Of a stretch of 55,619 nucleotides of DNA, positions 9,400 through 17,215 are shown piece by piece. This DNA is from Actinomycetes bacterium (GTDB taxonomy: Bacteria > Actinomycetota > Actinomycetes > Actinomycetales > Microbacteriaceae): assembly GCA_023450335.1 (NCBI GenBank), contig JAEXHA010000015.1, positions 1 to 55,619 on the forward strand. The letters are read 5' to 3'. The position numbers and the translations under genes were made by a program. Numbering within the stretch: position 1 is the stretch's first letter; each line of letters starts with the position of its first letter. The notes below the pieces were generated by a model, which worked only from the letters and a program-made list of their open reading frames with translations, did not search any database and was not told where the DNA came from.

Positions 9400-9443
9400 G
9401 CCCGGTGCAACCGCCGCGCCGCCCGATCCATTCCGCCGCATGC

Positions 9444-9511
9444 GCCCTCGCCGCCCCGCGGTTCGCCTCCGCCGCGTGCCCTCGCCGCCCCCGCGGTTCG
9501 CCTCAGCCGCG
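9444..9511. repeat. Two tandem ~34-bp direct repeats
   Basis: Positions 9444-9476 and 9478-9511 are two nearly identical copies of a GC-rich unit beginning GCCCTCGCCGCC and ending in GCCGCG. They differ by one inserted C and one C-to-A change. They sit between two genes and abut a long palindrome. Confidence 0.7.
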
Positions 9512-9576
9512 AGAGAACAACGGGTGGACGCGAGAACGGGTTTAACCCGCATTCTCGGCGCCCCGTTGTTCTCTCG
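9510..9576. repeat. 67-nt long palindrome in intergenic space
   Basis: CGAGAGAACAACGGG (9510-9524) is matched exactly in reverse by CCCGTTGTTCTCTCG (9562-9576). Inside it a second pair, CGAGAA (9531-9536) and TTCTCG (9552-9557), with GGGTT/AACCC at the centre, extends the fold. The outer and inner arms share the word GAGAAC. It lies between the 3' end of the TetR gene and the 5' end of the luciferase-like gene. It could end TetR transcription or be a short palindromic repeat element; there is no T-run. Confidence 0.65.
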
Positions 9577-9639
9577 CCGGAAGCGGGCCGGCGCAGCGCC
9601 CGTCCGAGCCGCCCCCGCGGCGCGGCCGGCCCGGCGCCG

Positions 9640-10302
9640 TCAGGGGGCGAGGCGCTCGATCGCGGTGATGAACGCGTCGAGGTCGAACGCGAGTTGAGCC
9701 TGGCCGTAGTTGTCGACCCGCTCGTCGACGAGTTGCCGCAGCGACGCGTACTTGCCGTGGGCGTCATCGAGCGCCCGGCGGAGATCTTCGATCTGCGGAT
9801 GCCCGTCGGCGCGCCGCCCGATGAGCGCGTCGCGGGCGAATCCCGTGCAGATCGTGGCCAGCAGGTGCATCGATCGGCTCACCGTCACCGGGTCGTACCC
9901 GGCGTCGAGCATGCGCTCGGCGATCGCGTCGGCGGGCCCCACCAGTGCGAGGTCGCGCTGGCTGGTGAGCCGGAAGTGGTCGGCCCATTCCCCGATGTCG
10001 ATCAGGCTCTCGACCATCCCGTGGGCATAGGCGCGGCACGCATCCTGCCACGTCGTGCCGAGTGCGACCTCGGCCTGCTCGAATCTGCGCCGGAACGCGT
10101 CGAGGGCGAGCAGTTCGAACAGGTGCTCACGGCCGCGCACATGGTGGTGGAGCGCTTTGCGATCGACTCCGAGTGCATGAGCGAGCGACTGCAGCGTCAG
10201 AGTGTCGGGGTCCAAGCCGCGGGCGGCGGCGACGATCTGTTCCACGTCCAATCCCGCGCGGGTGCCGCGTCCGCGGCGGGTCGGAGAGTGCGGGTCACTC
10301 AA
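9640..10302 (-). CDS. TetR family transcriptional regulator
   Basis: A 220-residue TetR-type repressor. The N-terminal helix-turn-helix is at residues 20-62 (LTLQSLAHALGVDRKALHHHV), and the rest is the helical ligand-binding domain. The start is TTG at 10302, with an AGGGAGG ribosome site upstream. The gene diverges from the SDR dehydrogenase gene, and two palindromes lie between them, so it very likely represses that gene and possibly itself. The ligand is unknown. Confidence 0.88.
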   Translation of the reverse strand: MSDPHSPTRRGRGTRAGLDVEQIVAAARGLDPDTLTLQSLAHALGVDRKALHHHVRGREHLFELLALDAFRRRFEQAEVALGTTWQDACRAYAHGMVESLIDIGEWADHFRLTSQRDLALVGPADAIAERMLDAGYDPVTVSRSMHLLATICTGFARDALIGRRADGHPQIEDLRRALDDAHGKYASLRQLVDERVDNYGQAQLAFDLDAFITAIERLAP

Positions 10303-10364
10303 CGCTGCCTCCCTGGGTATTCACGGCCCTGATCGCTTGAGCGCCGGCATCCCGAAGCCTAGTA

Positions 10365-10397
10365 TTTCCCGTACGGGAAAGAAATCCCGCACGGGAA
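10365..10397. promoter_or_regulatory. Twin palindromic operators for the divergent TetR regulator
   Basis: TTTCCCGTACGGGAAA (10365-10380) is a perfect 16-bp palindrome. A second copy, ATCCCGCACGGGAA (10384-10397), is nearly perfect, and the two centres are 18 bp apart. They lie in the 147-bp gap between the divergent tetR and SDR genes. The spacing, close to two helical turns, fits binding of two TetR dimers. Confidence 0.75.
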
Positions 10398-10449
10398 CTC
10401 AGACCCGAAGCAGGCTTCCGGGCTCGGCCCGGCGACAAAGGAGGGACTC

Positions 10450-11451
10450 ATGGCAGAGAAGGCACTCACCGCACAGAGCACGATCGGCGAATGGCTCGAG
10501 AGCGAGACCGGCGGCCCCATCATCCTCGAACTGCTCGCGGCGTCGGGCGCGACCGCCGAGTCGCTCGCCCCGGTGCGCGGCCTGCCGCTGCAGCAGATGG
10601 TCGCTCTGAGCCAGGGCAAGATGCCGCAGGAGGTCATCGACGGCCTCGTGCTGAAGGCCAACGGCGGGGTGATGCCCCAAGCGCAGGCGTCCGGCTGGGC
10701 CGAGAAGATCGCCCCGGGCCGCTTCGACGGCAAGACGGTCATCGTGACCGGCGCCGCATCGGGCATCGGCAAGGCGACCGCGTCGCGCATCGCCCGCGAG
10801 GGCGGCCGGGTCGTGGCCGTCGATGTGTCGGCCGAGCGGCTCGAGCAGCTGCAGGCTGAGGTACCGGGTGTCATCACGGTCGTCGGCGACATCACCTCGC
10901 AGGACTCGGCGGATGCCATCGTCGCGGCCGCCGGCGAGAAGATCGACGGGCTGGCCAATGTCGCCGGCATCAACGACGACTTCTCGCCGCTGGGGGAGAC
11001 CAGTGACGCCATGTGGGACCGCGTCATGGCCGTCAACGTCACCGGGGCGTTCAAGCTCACCCGCGCCGTCCTCCCGGCCATGATCGCCGCCGGCCTCGGC
11101 TCGGTCGTCAATGTCACCAGCGAGGCGGGCCTGCGCGGCAACGCGTCGGGCAACGCGTACACGACGAGCAAGCACGCCATGGTCGGGATGACCCGCAGTG
11201 CGGCGTTCATGTACGGTCCGGCCGGCATCCGCGTCAACGCCGTCGCTCCCGGCGGTGTCGCCACCGGCATCCCCTTCCCTCCGAACGTGTCTGAGGCGGG
11301 CTCGGCGCGGCTGCAGCCGTTCCAGTCTGCGATCCCGACGCTGGCAACCGCCGAGCAGTTGGCCGCCTCGATCACGTTCCTGCTGTCGGATGACGGCGTC
11401 AACATCAACGGCGCCATCCTCCCCAGCGACGGGGGCTGGTCGGTCCAGTAA
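10450..11451 (+). CDS. SDR family oxidoreductase with N-terminal helical extension
   Basis: A 333-residue short-chain dehydrogenase. The cofactor motif TGAASGIG is near residues 101-108, NVAGIN near 170, and the catalytic YTTSK near 237-241 is preceded by the usual Ser region VVNVTSEAG. Classical SDRs have about 250 residues; here some 90 extra residues precede the Rossmann domain. They form a separate segment (TIGEWLESETGGPIILELL) that resembles small helical domains seen at the ends of some actinobacterial glycosidases and SDRs. The gene is controlled from the divergent TetR operators and has a good AGGAGGG ribosome site. Confidence 0.85.
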   Translation: MAEKALTAQSTIGEWLESETGGPIILELLAASGATAESLAPVRGLPLQQMVALSQGKMPQEVIDGLVLKANGGVMPQAQASGWAEKIAPGRFDGKTVIVTGAASGIGKATASRIAREGGRVVAVDVSAERLEQLQAEVPGVITVVGDITSQDSADAIVAAAGEKIDGLANVAGINDDFSPLGETSDAMWDRVMAVNVTGAFKLTRAVLPAMIAAGLGSVVNVTSEAGLRGNASGNAYTTSKHAMVGMTRSAAFMYGPAGIRVNAVAPGGVATGIPFPPNVSEAGSARLQPFQSAIPTLATAEQLAASITFLLSDDGVNINGAILPSDGGWSVQ

Positions 11452-11459
11452 CGCGACCG

Positions 11460-11505
11460 ACCCCAGGCGGGGCACCCGGCACCCCCCGCCTGGGTGCCCC
11501 GTTTT
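11460..11505 (+). terminator. Rho-independent terminator after the SDR gene
   Basis: CCCAGGCGGGG (11462-11472) pairs with CCCCGCCTGGG (11484-11494) as an 11-bp perfect stem with an 11-nt loop. TGCCCCGTTTT follows. It lies eight bases after the SDR stop. Confidence 0.8.
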
Positions 11506-11558
11506 CGCAACATGGGCGGCCGTGCGTAGGCTCGGAGCACGACCGGAAGGACTCTCCC

Positions 11559-12203
11559 ATGGCCCGCATTCTGATCTTCGGAGGACACGGCAAGGTCGCC
11601 CTCCAGCTCGCTCCGCTGCTGGTGCAGCGTGGACTCCACGTGACCAGCGTGATCCGCAACTCCGACCACGAGGCAGACGTCGCCGCCACCGGTGCGGTGC
11701 CGCTGGTCGCCGACGTCGAGGCCTTCGATACCGAACAGCTCACGAACCTCGTCAGTGCCAATGACGCGATCGTCTGGTCGGCCGGGGCAGGTGGCGGCGA
11801 TCCCGAGCGCACCTACGCGGTCGATCGCGATGCGGCGATCAGGTCGATGGATGCCGCGGTCGCGGCCGAGGTGCGTCGCTATGTCATGGTGTCGTACTTC
11901 GGGGCGCGCACCGATCACGGCGTGACTCCCGACAGCTCCTTCTACCCGTACGCCGAGGCCAAGGCCGCCGCCGACGAGCACCTCCGCGCGAGCGGTCTGG
12001 ATTACACGATCCTCGGCCCCAGCGGGCTGACCCTCGACGCGCCCACCGGCCGCATCGACACCGCTGCCGCGGAATCCGGCTCGGTGTCGCGTGCCGATGT
12101 CGCGGCCGTCATCGACGCCGTGCTGGCCGATCCGTCGACGATCGCCCGTACCATCCGGTTCAACTCCGGCCAGGTGCCGATCGCCGAGGCCGTGCGCGGC
12201 TGA
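11559..12203 (+). CDS. NAD(P)H-binding atypical SDR
   Basis: A 214-residue Rossmann-fold protein of the NAD(P)H-binding (YwnB/NmrA-like) group. It begins with the nucleotide loop ILIFGGHGKVA near residues 3-13 and carries the family sequence YAEAKAAADEHLRASGLDYTILGPS. Members act as flavin or quinone reductases or redox sensors, and the substrate here is unknown. It is preceded by GGAAGGA and stands as a single gene. Confidence 0.82.
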   Translation: MARILIFGGHGKVALQLAPLLVQRGLHVTSVIRNSDHEADVAATGAVPLVADVEAFDTEQLTNLVSANDAIVWSAGAGGGDPERTYAVDRDAAIRSMDAAVAAEVRRYVMVSYFGARTDHGVTPDSSFYPYAEAKAAADEHLRASGLDYTILGPSGLTLDAPTGRIDTAAAESGSVSRADVAAVIDAVLADPSTIARTIRFNSGQVPIAEAVRG

Positions 12204-12246
12204 GCCCGCTCTCGGCGTGCCCTCGCATGCCCCCTAAGCTCGGAGG

Positions 12247-12768
12247 GTGAACACCCGCACTCTGGCCGACGACGCGATCGTGCGCGACGCCCGTCCGGGC
12301 GACGAGCCCGGCATCCTCGCCCTCATCCATGGCCTCGCGGTGTACGAGCGCGAGCCCGATGCCGTGGCGAACACGACCGAGATGCTCACCGCGTCGCTGT
12401 TCGGCGGCGAGCCGCGCGTGTTCGCGCACGTGGTCGAACGCGACGGAGACATCGTCGGCATCGCCATCTGGTTCCTCACGTATTCCACGTGGCTGGGAAC
12501 CCACGGCGTCTGGCTCGAAGACCTCTACGTCGACGATGCGCAGCGGGGACGCGGTTACGGCAAGGCGCTCATGGTGTCGCTGGCCGAAGTCTGCGTCGAG
12601 CGCGGCTACGGCCGGTTCGAATGGACGGTGCTGGACTGGAACGCGCCGTCGATCGCCTTCTATCGGTCGATCGGTGCAGAGGGCATGGACGAGTGGACCA
12701 CCCAGCGCGTGACGGGGGAGGCGCTGCGGCGCCTGGCCGGTGGGGAGCACGTCGGCGGGGATCGCTAG
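12247..12768 (+). CDS. GNAT family N-acetyltransferase (spermidine/diamine type)
   Basis: A 173-residue acetyltransferase close to the diamine/spermidine (SAT) subgroup. The features are IVRDARPGDEPGILALI at the start, the strand WLEDLYVDDAQRGRGYGKALM with its acetyl-CoA loop, and WNAPSIAFYRSIGAEGMDEW near the end. The GTG start is supported by TAAGCT (12235-12240) exactly six bases upstream, which implies a leaderless transcript. It ends nine bases before the YcaQ-like gene. Confidence 0.83.
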   Translation: MNTRTLADDAIVRDARPGDEPGILALIHGLAVYEREPDAVANTTEMLTASLFGGEPRVFAHVVERDGDIVGIAIWFLTYSTWLGTHGVWLEDLYVDDAQRGRGYGKALMVSLAEVCVERGYGRFEWTVLDWNAPSIAFYRSIGAEGMDEWTTQRVTGEALRRLAGGEHVGGDR

Positions 12769-12777
12769 TCTCATGGC

Positions 12778-13854
12778 ATGCATCGGCTGACACGGGATCA
12801 GGCGCGGCGCATCGCCGTGCGCGCCCAGCTGCTCGACGCCGAGCGCCCCGGCGACGTCGTCGAGGTCGCCGAGCAGATCGGGCCGATCAAGATCGACCCC
12901 ACGGCCGTCATCGCGCCCTCCCAGCTGACGGTGCCCTGGACGCGCATCGGCTGGTCGTTCGAGCCGCCGCAGCTGACGAAGGCGGTCGAGGAGGACGGGC
13001 TGCTGTTCGAGTACGCCGGCCATTTCTACCCCGGCACGTGGCGACCGCTCGTGCGTGCACGCCAGGGCCCCGATCGCCTGTACGGCGCGACCGCCGCGTG
13101 GCTGGAGGCCAACGCGCGGTTCCGCGCCGATGTTCTCACCCGCCTGCGGGCAGACGGCCCTCTGCTGGCCGCCGCGATCGATGACACCGCCCAGGTGGCG
13201 GCCAAAAGCGAGGGCGGCTGGTACGGGCCGAACCAGGTGCCGCGCATGCTCGACGTGCTCGAGCGGCTCGGCGAGGTCGCCGTCGTCGGCCGGGTCGGCC
13301 GCATGCGACGGTGGGATCTTGCTGAGCGCGTGCACGGCGATGTGCCCGCGCTCGAGTCCGACCAGGCGCAACGGATGCTGCAGCTGCGCCGCCTGCAGGC
13401 CTCCGGTATCGCGCGTGCCGGCACCGCGGCGGTGGGCGTGGGGGCGGCCGGCGAGGCCGCCGAGGTCGAGGGCAGCAACCGTGCGTGGCGCGTCGATCCC
13501 GACGCGATCGCGGCGCTTGACAATGACCCGGGCGGCCGCGTCGCGATCCTCAACCCGTACGACAGCATGCTCTCCGACCGCACGCGGCTCAGTGAGCTGT
13601 TCGAGTTCGACTTCAGGTCCGAGCAGTTCACCCCGAAGGCGCAGCGCGTCTACGGCTACTTCGCACACCCCATCCTCATCGGCGATCGTTTCGTCGGACA
13701 GCTCGATGCCGCGCTGGACAAGAAGAAGGAGACCCTCGTGGTCGCCGCGATCCACGAGATGATCGGGTTCGACGGCGATGAGCGCGAGATGGTGCACGCC
13801 GAGATCCGCGACCTCGGCGAATGGCTCGGCGTCGAGGTCACCGGTCTCGGGTGA
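12778..13854 (+). CDS. Winged-helix DNA glycosylase of the YcaQ/AlkX (HTH_42) family
   Basis: A 358-residue protein of the crosslink-repair glycosylase family, which unhooks DNA interstrand crosslinks in studied members. The N-terminal HRLTRDQARRIAVRAQLL and the segment QIGPIKIDPTAVIAPSQ match family landmarks. The C-terminal LNPYDSMLSDRTRLSELFEFDF is characteristic. The ATG is six bases after TAGTCT (12766-12771), whose first bases overlap the preceding gene's stop, so it has its own leaderless promoter. Confidence 0.82.
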   Translation: MHRLTRDQARRIAVRAQLLDAERPGDVVEVAEQIGPIKIDPTAVIAPSQLTVPWTRIGWSFEPPQLTKAVEEDGLLFEYAGHFYPGTWRPLVRARQGPDRLYGATAAWLEANARFRADVLTRLRADGPLLAAAIDDTAQVAAKSEGGWYGPNQVPRMLDVLERLGEVAVVGRVGRMRRWDLAERVHGDVPALESDQAQRMLQLRRLQASGIARAGTAAVGVGAAGEAAEVEGSNRAWRVDPDAIAALDNDPGGRVAILNPYDSMLSDRTRLSELFEFDFRSEQFTPKAQRVYGYFAHPILIGDRFVGQLDAALDKKKETLVVAAIHEMIGFDGDEREMVHAEIRDLGEWLGVEVTGLG

Positions 13855-13869
13855 ACGCGGCGGGTGTCG

Positions 13870-15167
13870 TCACGGATCATTCGCCGCGTGGGCAGCGCCC
13901 CGTGCGCTGCCGTGGGCCGAGAGCGGAGGGGATGCCGGGGCGTCCCGCTCATCGCTGCTCGTCCGCAGCCGCGTCGCGGCGACATAGCTGATCGCCACGA
14001 CGGCCGCGGCGGCGGCGAGCGCCAGCAGGACACCCGCTGCCGCGGTGAGGCTGACCGCGCCGATCCAGCCGGCGATCGGGTAGGTGATCAGGAAACACGC
14101 GTGCGAGAGCGTGAACTGTGCGGTGTAGACGAGGTTCCGGTTGGCGGGGGTCGACGCGTCGGCGAGCAGCCGCGCAGACGGCGTGTTCGCGAGGGACGTG
14201 CCCATGCCCAAGACCACCCAGGTCGCCAGCAGCCACCCCCAATCGGCACCGGTCGCGGTCACCGTCACGGCGGCGGCCAACCCGACGGTGATCGTGACGG
14301 CGCCGGCCGCCATGGTGTGCACGACTCCGAGGCGCGCCACGAGCCAGGGGATGTTGAGCGCGACCAGCAGTGACCCGACGCCGTAGCAGGCCAGAGTGAT
14401 CGCCAGTGCCGCGTCGTCGAGCGCGAACTGTCCCTTGGTGTAGACGACGGAGTTGACCAGCACGAGCGCCGTGCCGGCGGCGACGACCACGTTGGTCAGC
14501 AGCAGGAACCGCAGAGTCCTGGTGCGGAGGAACACCTGGGCGCCCAGCGGCAGTCGCTGCCAGAACGTCAGCGCGTTCTCGTCGTCCGGGTGTGTGGGCA
14601 GGCCCGCGGTCAGCACGAGGGCCGCCGACAGGGCGAAGCCGATCGCGGTGCCGACGAACAGGTTGTTGTAGCTGACCAGTGTCAGCAGCGCCGCGGCGAT
14701 CGTCGGGCTCAGCAGCGACTCGAGATCGTAGGCGAGCCGTGACAAGGAGAGGGCGCGCGTGTACTCCCGCGGCTCGGGGAGGACAGCGGGGATCAGCGAC
14801 TGGAACGCCGGCGTGAAGGTGGCCGATGCGGACTGCAGCACGAACACCAGGACGTAGATCTGCCACGCCTCGGTGACCAGTGGCAGGCTGCCGGCGATGA
14901 CCAACCGCACGAGGTCCGCGGTGACGAGCACCGCCTTCTTCGGCAGGCGGTCGACGATCGCGGCCACCGGTGGGGCGACACCGACATAGGATAGGCGATC
15001 ATCTTGATCGTCAACGCGGTGCCCAGCACGGAGCCGGCGGCGGCGCCGGCGATGTCGAACGCGAGGAGGCCCAGCGCAACGGTGAGCAGACCGGTGCCGA
15101 GCAGCGCGATCACCTGCGCGCAGAAGAGCTTCGCATAGGTGCGGTTGCGCAGGACCCGCAGCATCAC
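13870..15167 (-). pseudogene. MFS transporter disrupted by a 5-bp duplication
   Basis: The first 61 codons (MMLRVLRNRTYAKLFC...TIKMIAYP) read a normal MFS N-terminus. The frame is then lost and the rest of the transporter (VGVAPPVAAIVDRLPKK onward to 13870) continues in another frame. At the junction the coding strand has CCTATCCTAT; removing one CCTAT restores ATC GCC TAT GTC GGT GTC GCC, i.e. IAYVGVAPP. Intact, the protein would have about 430 residues and 12 helices. It overlaps the upstream ArsR-type gene as ATGA, so it was probably the metal or drug exporter controlled by that sensor. Sequencing error is the main alternative. Confidence 0.85.
14986..14995. repeat. 5-bp tandem duplication causing the frameshift
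   Basis: ATAGG occurs twice in a row on the plus strand (14986-14990 and 14991-14995). One copy too many explains the frame break of the MFS gene exactly. Confidence 0.85.
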
Positions 15168-15535
15168 GGCGTCCGTGCGGGGGCGGGGTGGGGGTGGCGG
15201 TGGTGAGCGGGGTCGGTGCTGAGGGAGTGCTCGGCTTGGAAGATCGCGTCGGCGACCAGCTGACGGGCGTGCTCGTTCGCGAGCCGGTAGTACACCTTCG
15301 TGCCCTCATGACGGGTGAGCACGATCCGCGCGAGGCGCAGCTTCGCCAGGTGCTGGGAGACCGCCGCGGGCGACTTTCCGACGTGCTCCGCGAGGGCGTT
15401 CACCGGCAATTCCGCGTCGCGCAGGGCGAGAATGATCCGCACGCGGGTCGCGTCCGCGAGCATCGAGAACACCTCCACCGCCAGCTCGACGTAGGTGCTG
15501 TCCGGCCCGAGCGAACATTCGTTATCCGCATGCAT
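15164..15535 (-). CDS. ArsR/SmtB family metal sensor, Ni/Co (NmtR/KmtR) type
   Basis: A 123-residue ArsR/SmtB repressor. The recognition helix is HVGKSPAAVSQHLAKLRLA, near residues 51-69. The His-rich tail (AEHSLSTDPAHHRHPHPAP) resembles the alpha-5 nickel/cobalt site of NmtR and KmtR, so it probably senses Ni or Co; that is an inference. The start codon is six bases after TAGTAT on the minus strand, and the stop overlaps the start of the broken MFS gene. The pair would be a self-regulated sensor/exporter operon, now apparently without a working exporter. Confidence 0.85.
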   Translation of the reverse strand: MHADNECSLGPDSTYVELAVEVFSMLADATRVRIILALRDAELPVNALAEHVGKSPAAVSQHLAKLRLARIVLTRHEGTKVYYRLANEHARQLVADAIFQAEHSLSTDPAHHRHPHPAPARTP

Positions 15536-15594
15536 ACGCAGATACTACACATCCCTCCTATGCCGTGTCGGTGGCGCGGAGTACCGTCCCGGGC

Positions 15595-16554
15595 ATGAGC
15601 AACAACGACGTCCGGGACTGGCTGCTCGACTCCGACCCCACGCTGCGCTGGCAGGTGCAGCGTGACCTGGCGGGCGAGCCCGAAGCGGTCTGGGGGGATA
15701 CGCGCGCCCGCATCGCCACCGAGGGCAACGGGGCGCGGCTGCTCTCGCACCAAGACCCCGACGGCCAATGGGCCGGCGGCGCGTACTTCCCGTCCGACGC
15801 GTCCCGCGACGAGCCGGGGCAGCCGTGGACGGCGACGACGTGGACCCTCACGACGTTGCGCGAGTGGGGGCTGGACGCCTCGGCGCTGGCCGGCACCGCG
15901 GAGAAGCTCGCCGCGAACAGCCGTTGGGAGTACGACGACCTGCCGTACTGGGGCGGTGAGGTCGACGTGTGCATCAACGCGATGACGCTCGCCAACGGCG
16001 CGTGGCTGGGCGCCGACGTGTCGCAGATCGCGGCGTGGTTCCCCGAACATCAGCTCGAGGACGGCGGATGGAACTGCGAGTGGGAGACGGGTTCGACGCG
16101 GTCGTCGTTCCATTCGACGATCAACGCGCTGCGTGACCTCCTCGCCTACGAGAAGCTCACCGGCGGCACCGACCAGTTGCGGGCGGCACGGCATCGCGCC
16201 GAGGAGTATCTGCTGAAGCGCCGGCTGCGTTACCGCCTGTCGACCGGTGAACAGGTGGGTCCGTGGACCGACGGCATCATGTACCCGTACCGCTGGCGGT
16301 TCACGGCGCTGAAGGCGATCGACTACTTCACCGAGGCGGCGGCGCACGACGGCACGGTGCCCGATGCGCGCATCGGTGACGCCGTCGAGCGGGCGCGTGC
16401 CGCGCGGCGAGACGACGGGCGCTGGATGCAGACGCACAAGGCCGCCGGCCGGGTGTGGTTCCCGCTGGATGTCGAACCGGGCGAGCCGTCGAAGTGGCTC
16501 ACCTTCCTGGCGCAGCGGGCACTCAACCGCTGGGACAGCGCCGTCGCGGCCTGA
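15595..16554 (+). CDS. Terpenoid-cyclase-fold (squalene cyclase-like) protein
   Basis: A 319-residue protein of the alpha/alpha-toroid fold, often labelled squalene cyclase-like in actinobacteria. Repeated W and G-W motifs appear (DSDPTLRWQVQRDL, DPDGQWAGG, LEDGGWNCEW). The protonating DxDD motif of true cyclases is absent, so it is probably not a triterpene cyclase; its function is unknown. I chose ATG 15595 because TACCGT lies seven bases upstream; an earlier in-frame GTG is at 15565. It diverges from the ArsR-type gene. Confidence 0.75.
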   Translation: MSNNDVRDWLLDSDPTLRWQVQRDLAGEPEAVWGDTRARIATEGNGARLLSHQDPDGQWAGGAYFPSDASRDEPGQPWTATTWTLTTLREWGLDASALAGTAEKLAANSRWEYDDLPYWGGEVDVCINAMTLANGAWLGADVSQIAAWFPEHQLEDGGWNCEWETGSTRSSFHSTINALRDLLAYEKLTGGTDQLRAARHRAEEYLLKRRLRYRLSTGEQVGPWTDGIMYPYRWRFTALKAIDYFTEAAAHDGTVPDARIGDAVERARAARRDDGRWMQTHKAAGRVWFPLDVEPGEPSKWLTFLAQRALNRWDSAVAA

Positions 16555-16588
16555 GAGCGTGGCGATCGGGCCCGGTGGGCCCGGTGCG

Positions 16589-17128
16589 TCAGGCCGTCTC
16601 GGCGCGCTGCGGCAGCACCCATCCCGCGCGCGGGAAGTGGCAGGTGTAGCCGTTCGGGAACTTGATCAGATAGTCCTGATGCTCGGGCTCGGCCTCCCAG
16701 AACGGACCGGCGGGCTCGATCGTGGTGACGGCCGTGCCCGGCCACAGTCCGGAGGCGTCGACGTCGGCGATCGTGTCGCGCGCGATGCGCTCCTGCTCGG
16801 CGGTGAGGGGGAAGATCGCCGAGCGGTAGCTGGTGCCGATGTCGTTGCCCTGCCGGTTCAGCGTCGACGGGTCGTGGATCTGGAAGAAGAAGGCGAGCAC
16901 GTCGCGGTAGGTGGTCTGCGTCGGGTCGAACACGATCTCCACGGCCTCGGCATGGCCGGGGTGATTGCGGTAGGTCGCGTGCGCGTTCTCGCCGCCGGTA
17001 TAGCCGACTCGGGTGCGGAGGATGCCGGGCTGCCGGCGGATGAGATCCTCCATGCCCCAGAAGCAGCCGCCGGCGAGGACGGCGGTCTCGGTGCCGGGGG
17101 TCTGGGTGATGGTTCCGGTGTCGGTCAT
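16589..17128 (-). CDS. msrA: Peptide-methionine (S)-S-oxide reductase MsrA
   Basis: This enzyme repairs methionine-S-sulfoxide in proteins. The catalytic GCFWG motif has Cys22. Other family signatures are RVGYTGGENAHATYRNHPGHAEAVEI and FFQIHDPSTLNRQGNDIGTSYRSAIF. The length of 179 residues is normal. It is convergent with the squalene-cyclase-like gene and divergent from the flavin monooxygenase gene. Confidence 0.95.
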   Translation of the reverse strand: MTDTGTITQTPGTETAVLAGGCFWGMEDLIRRQPGILRTRVGYTGGENAHATYRNHPGHAEAVEIVFDPTQTTYRDVLAFFFQIHDPSTLNRQGNDIGTSYRSAIFPLTAEQERIARDTIADVDASGLWPGTAVTTIEPAGPFWEAEPEHQDYLIKFPNGYTCHFPRAGWVLPQRAETA

Positions 17129-17215
17129 GGTGCGCGCTCCTGAACGGTCGTCGGTGCTGATCCCACGCTAACGCGTTCCCGGAATGGTGCGGCGCGTCAC
17201 GACGTTCTTCACAGC

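Noticed and set aside
13870..15309. A single 479-residue MFS protein starting at 15309
   Set aside because: Its first 100 residues are Arg/Pro-rich and out of frame; the true N-terminus lies in another frame, so this is a frameshifted gene.
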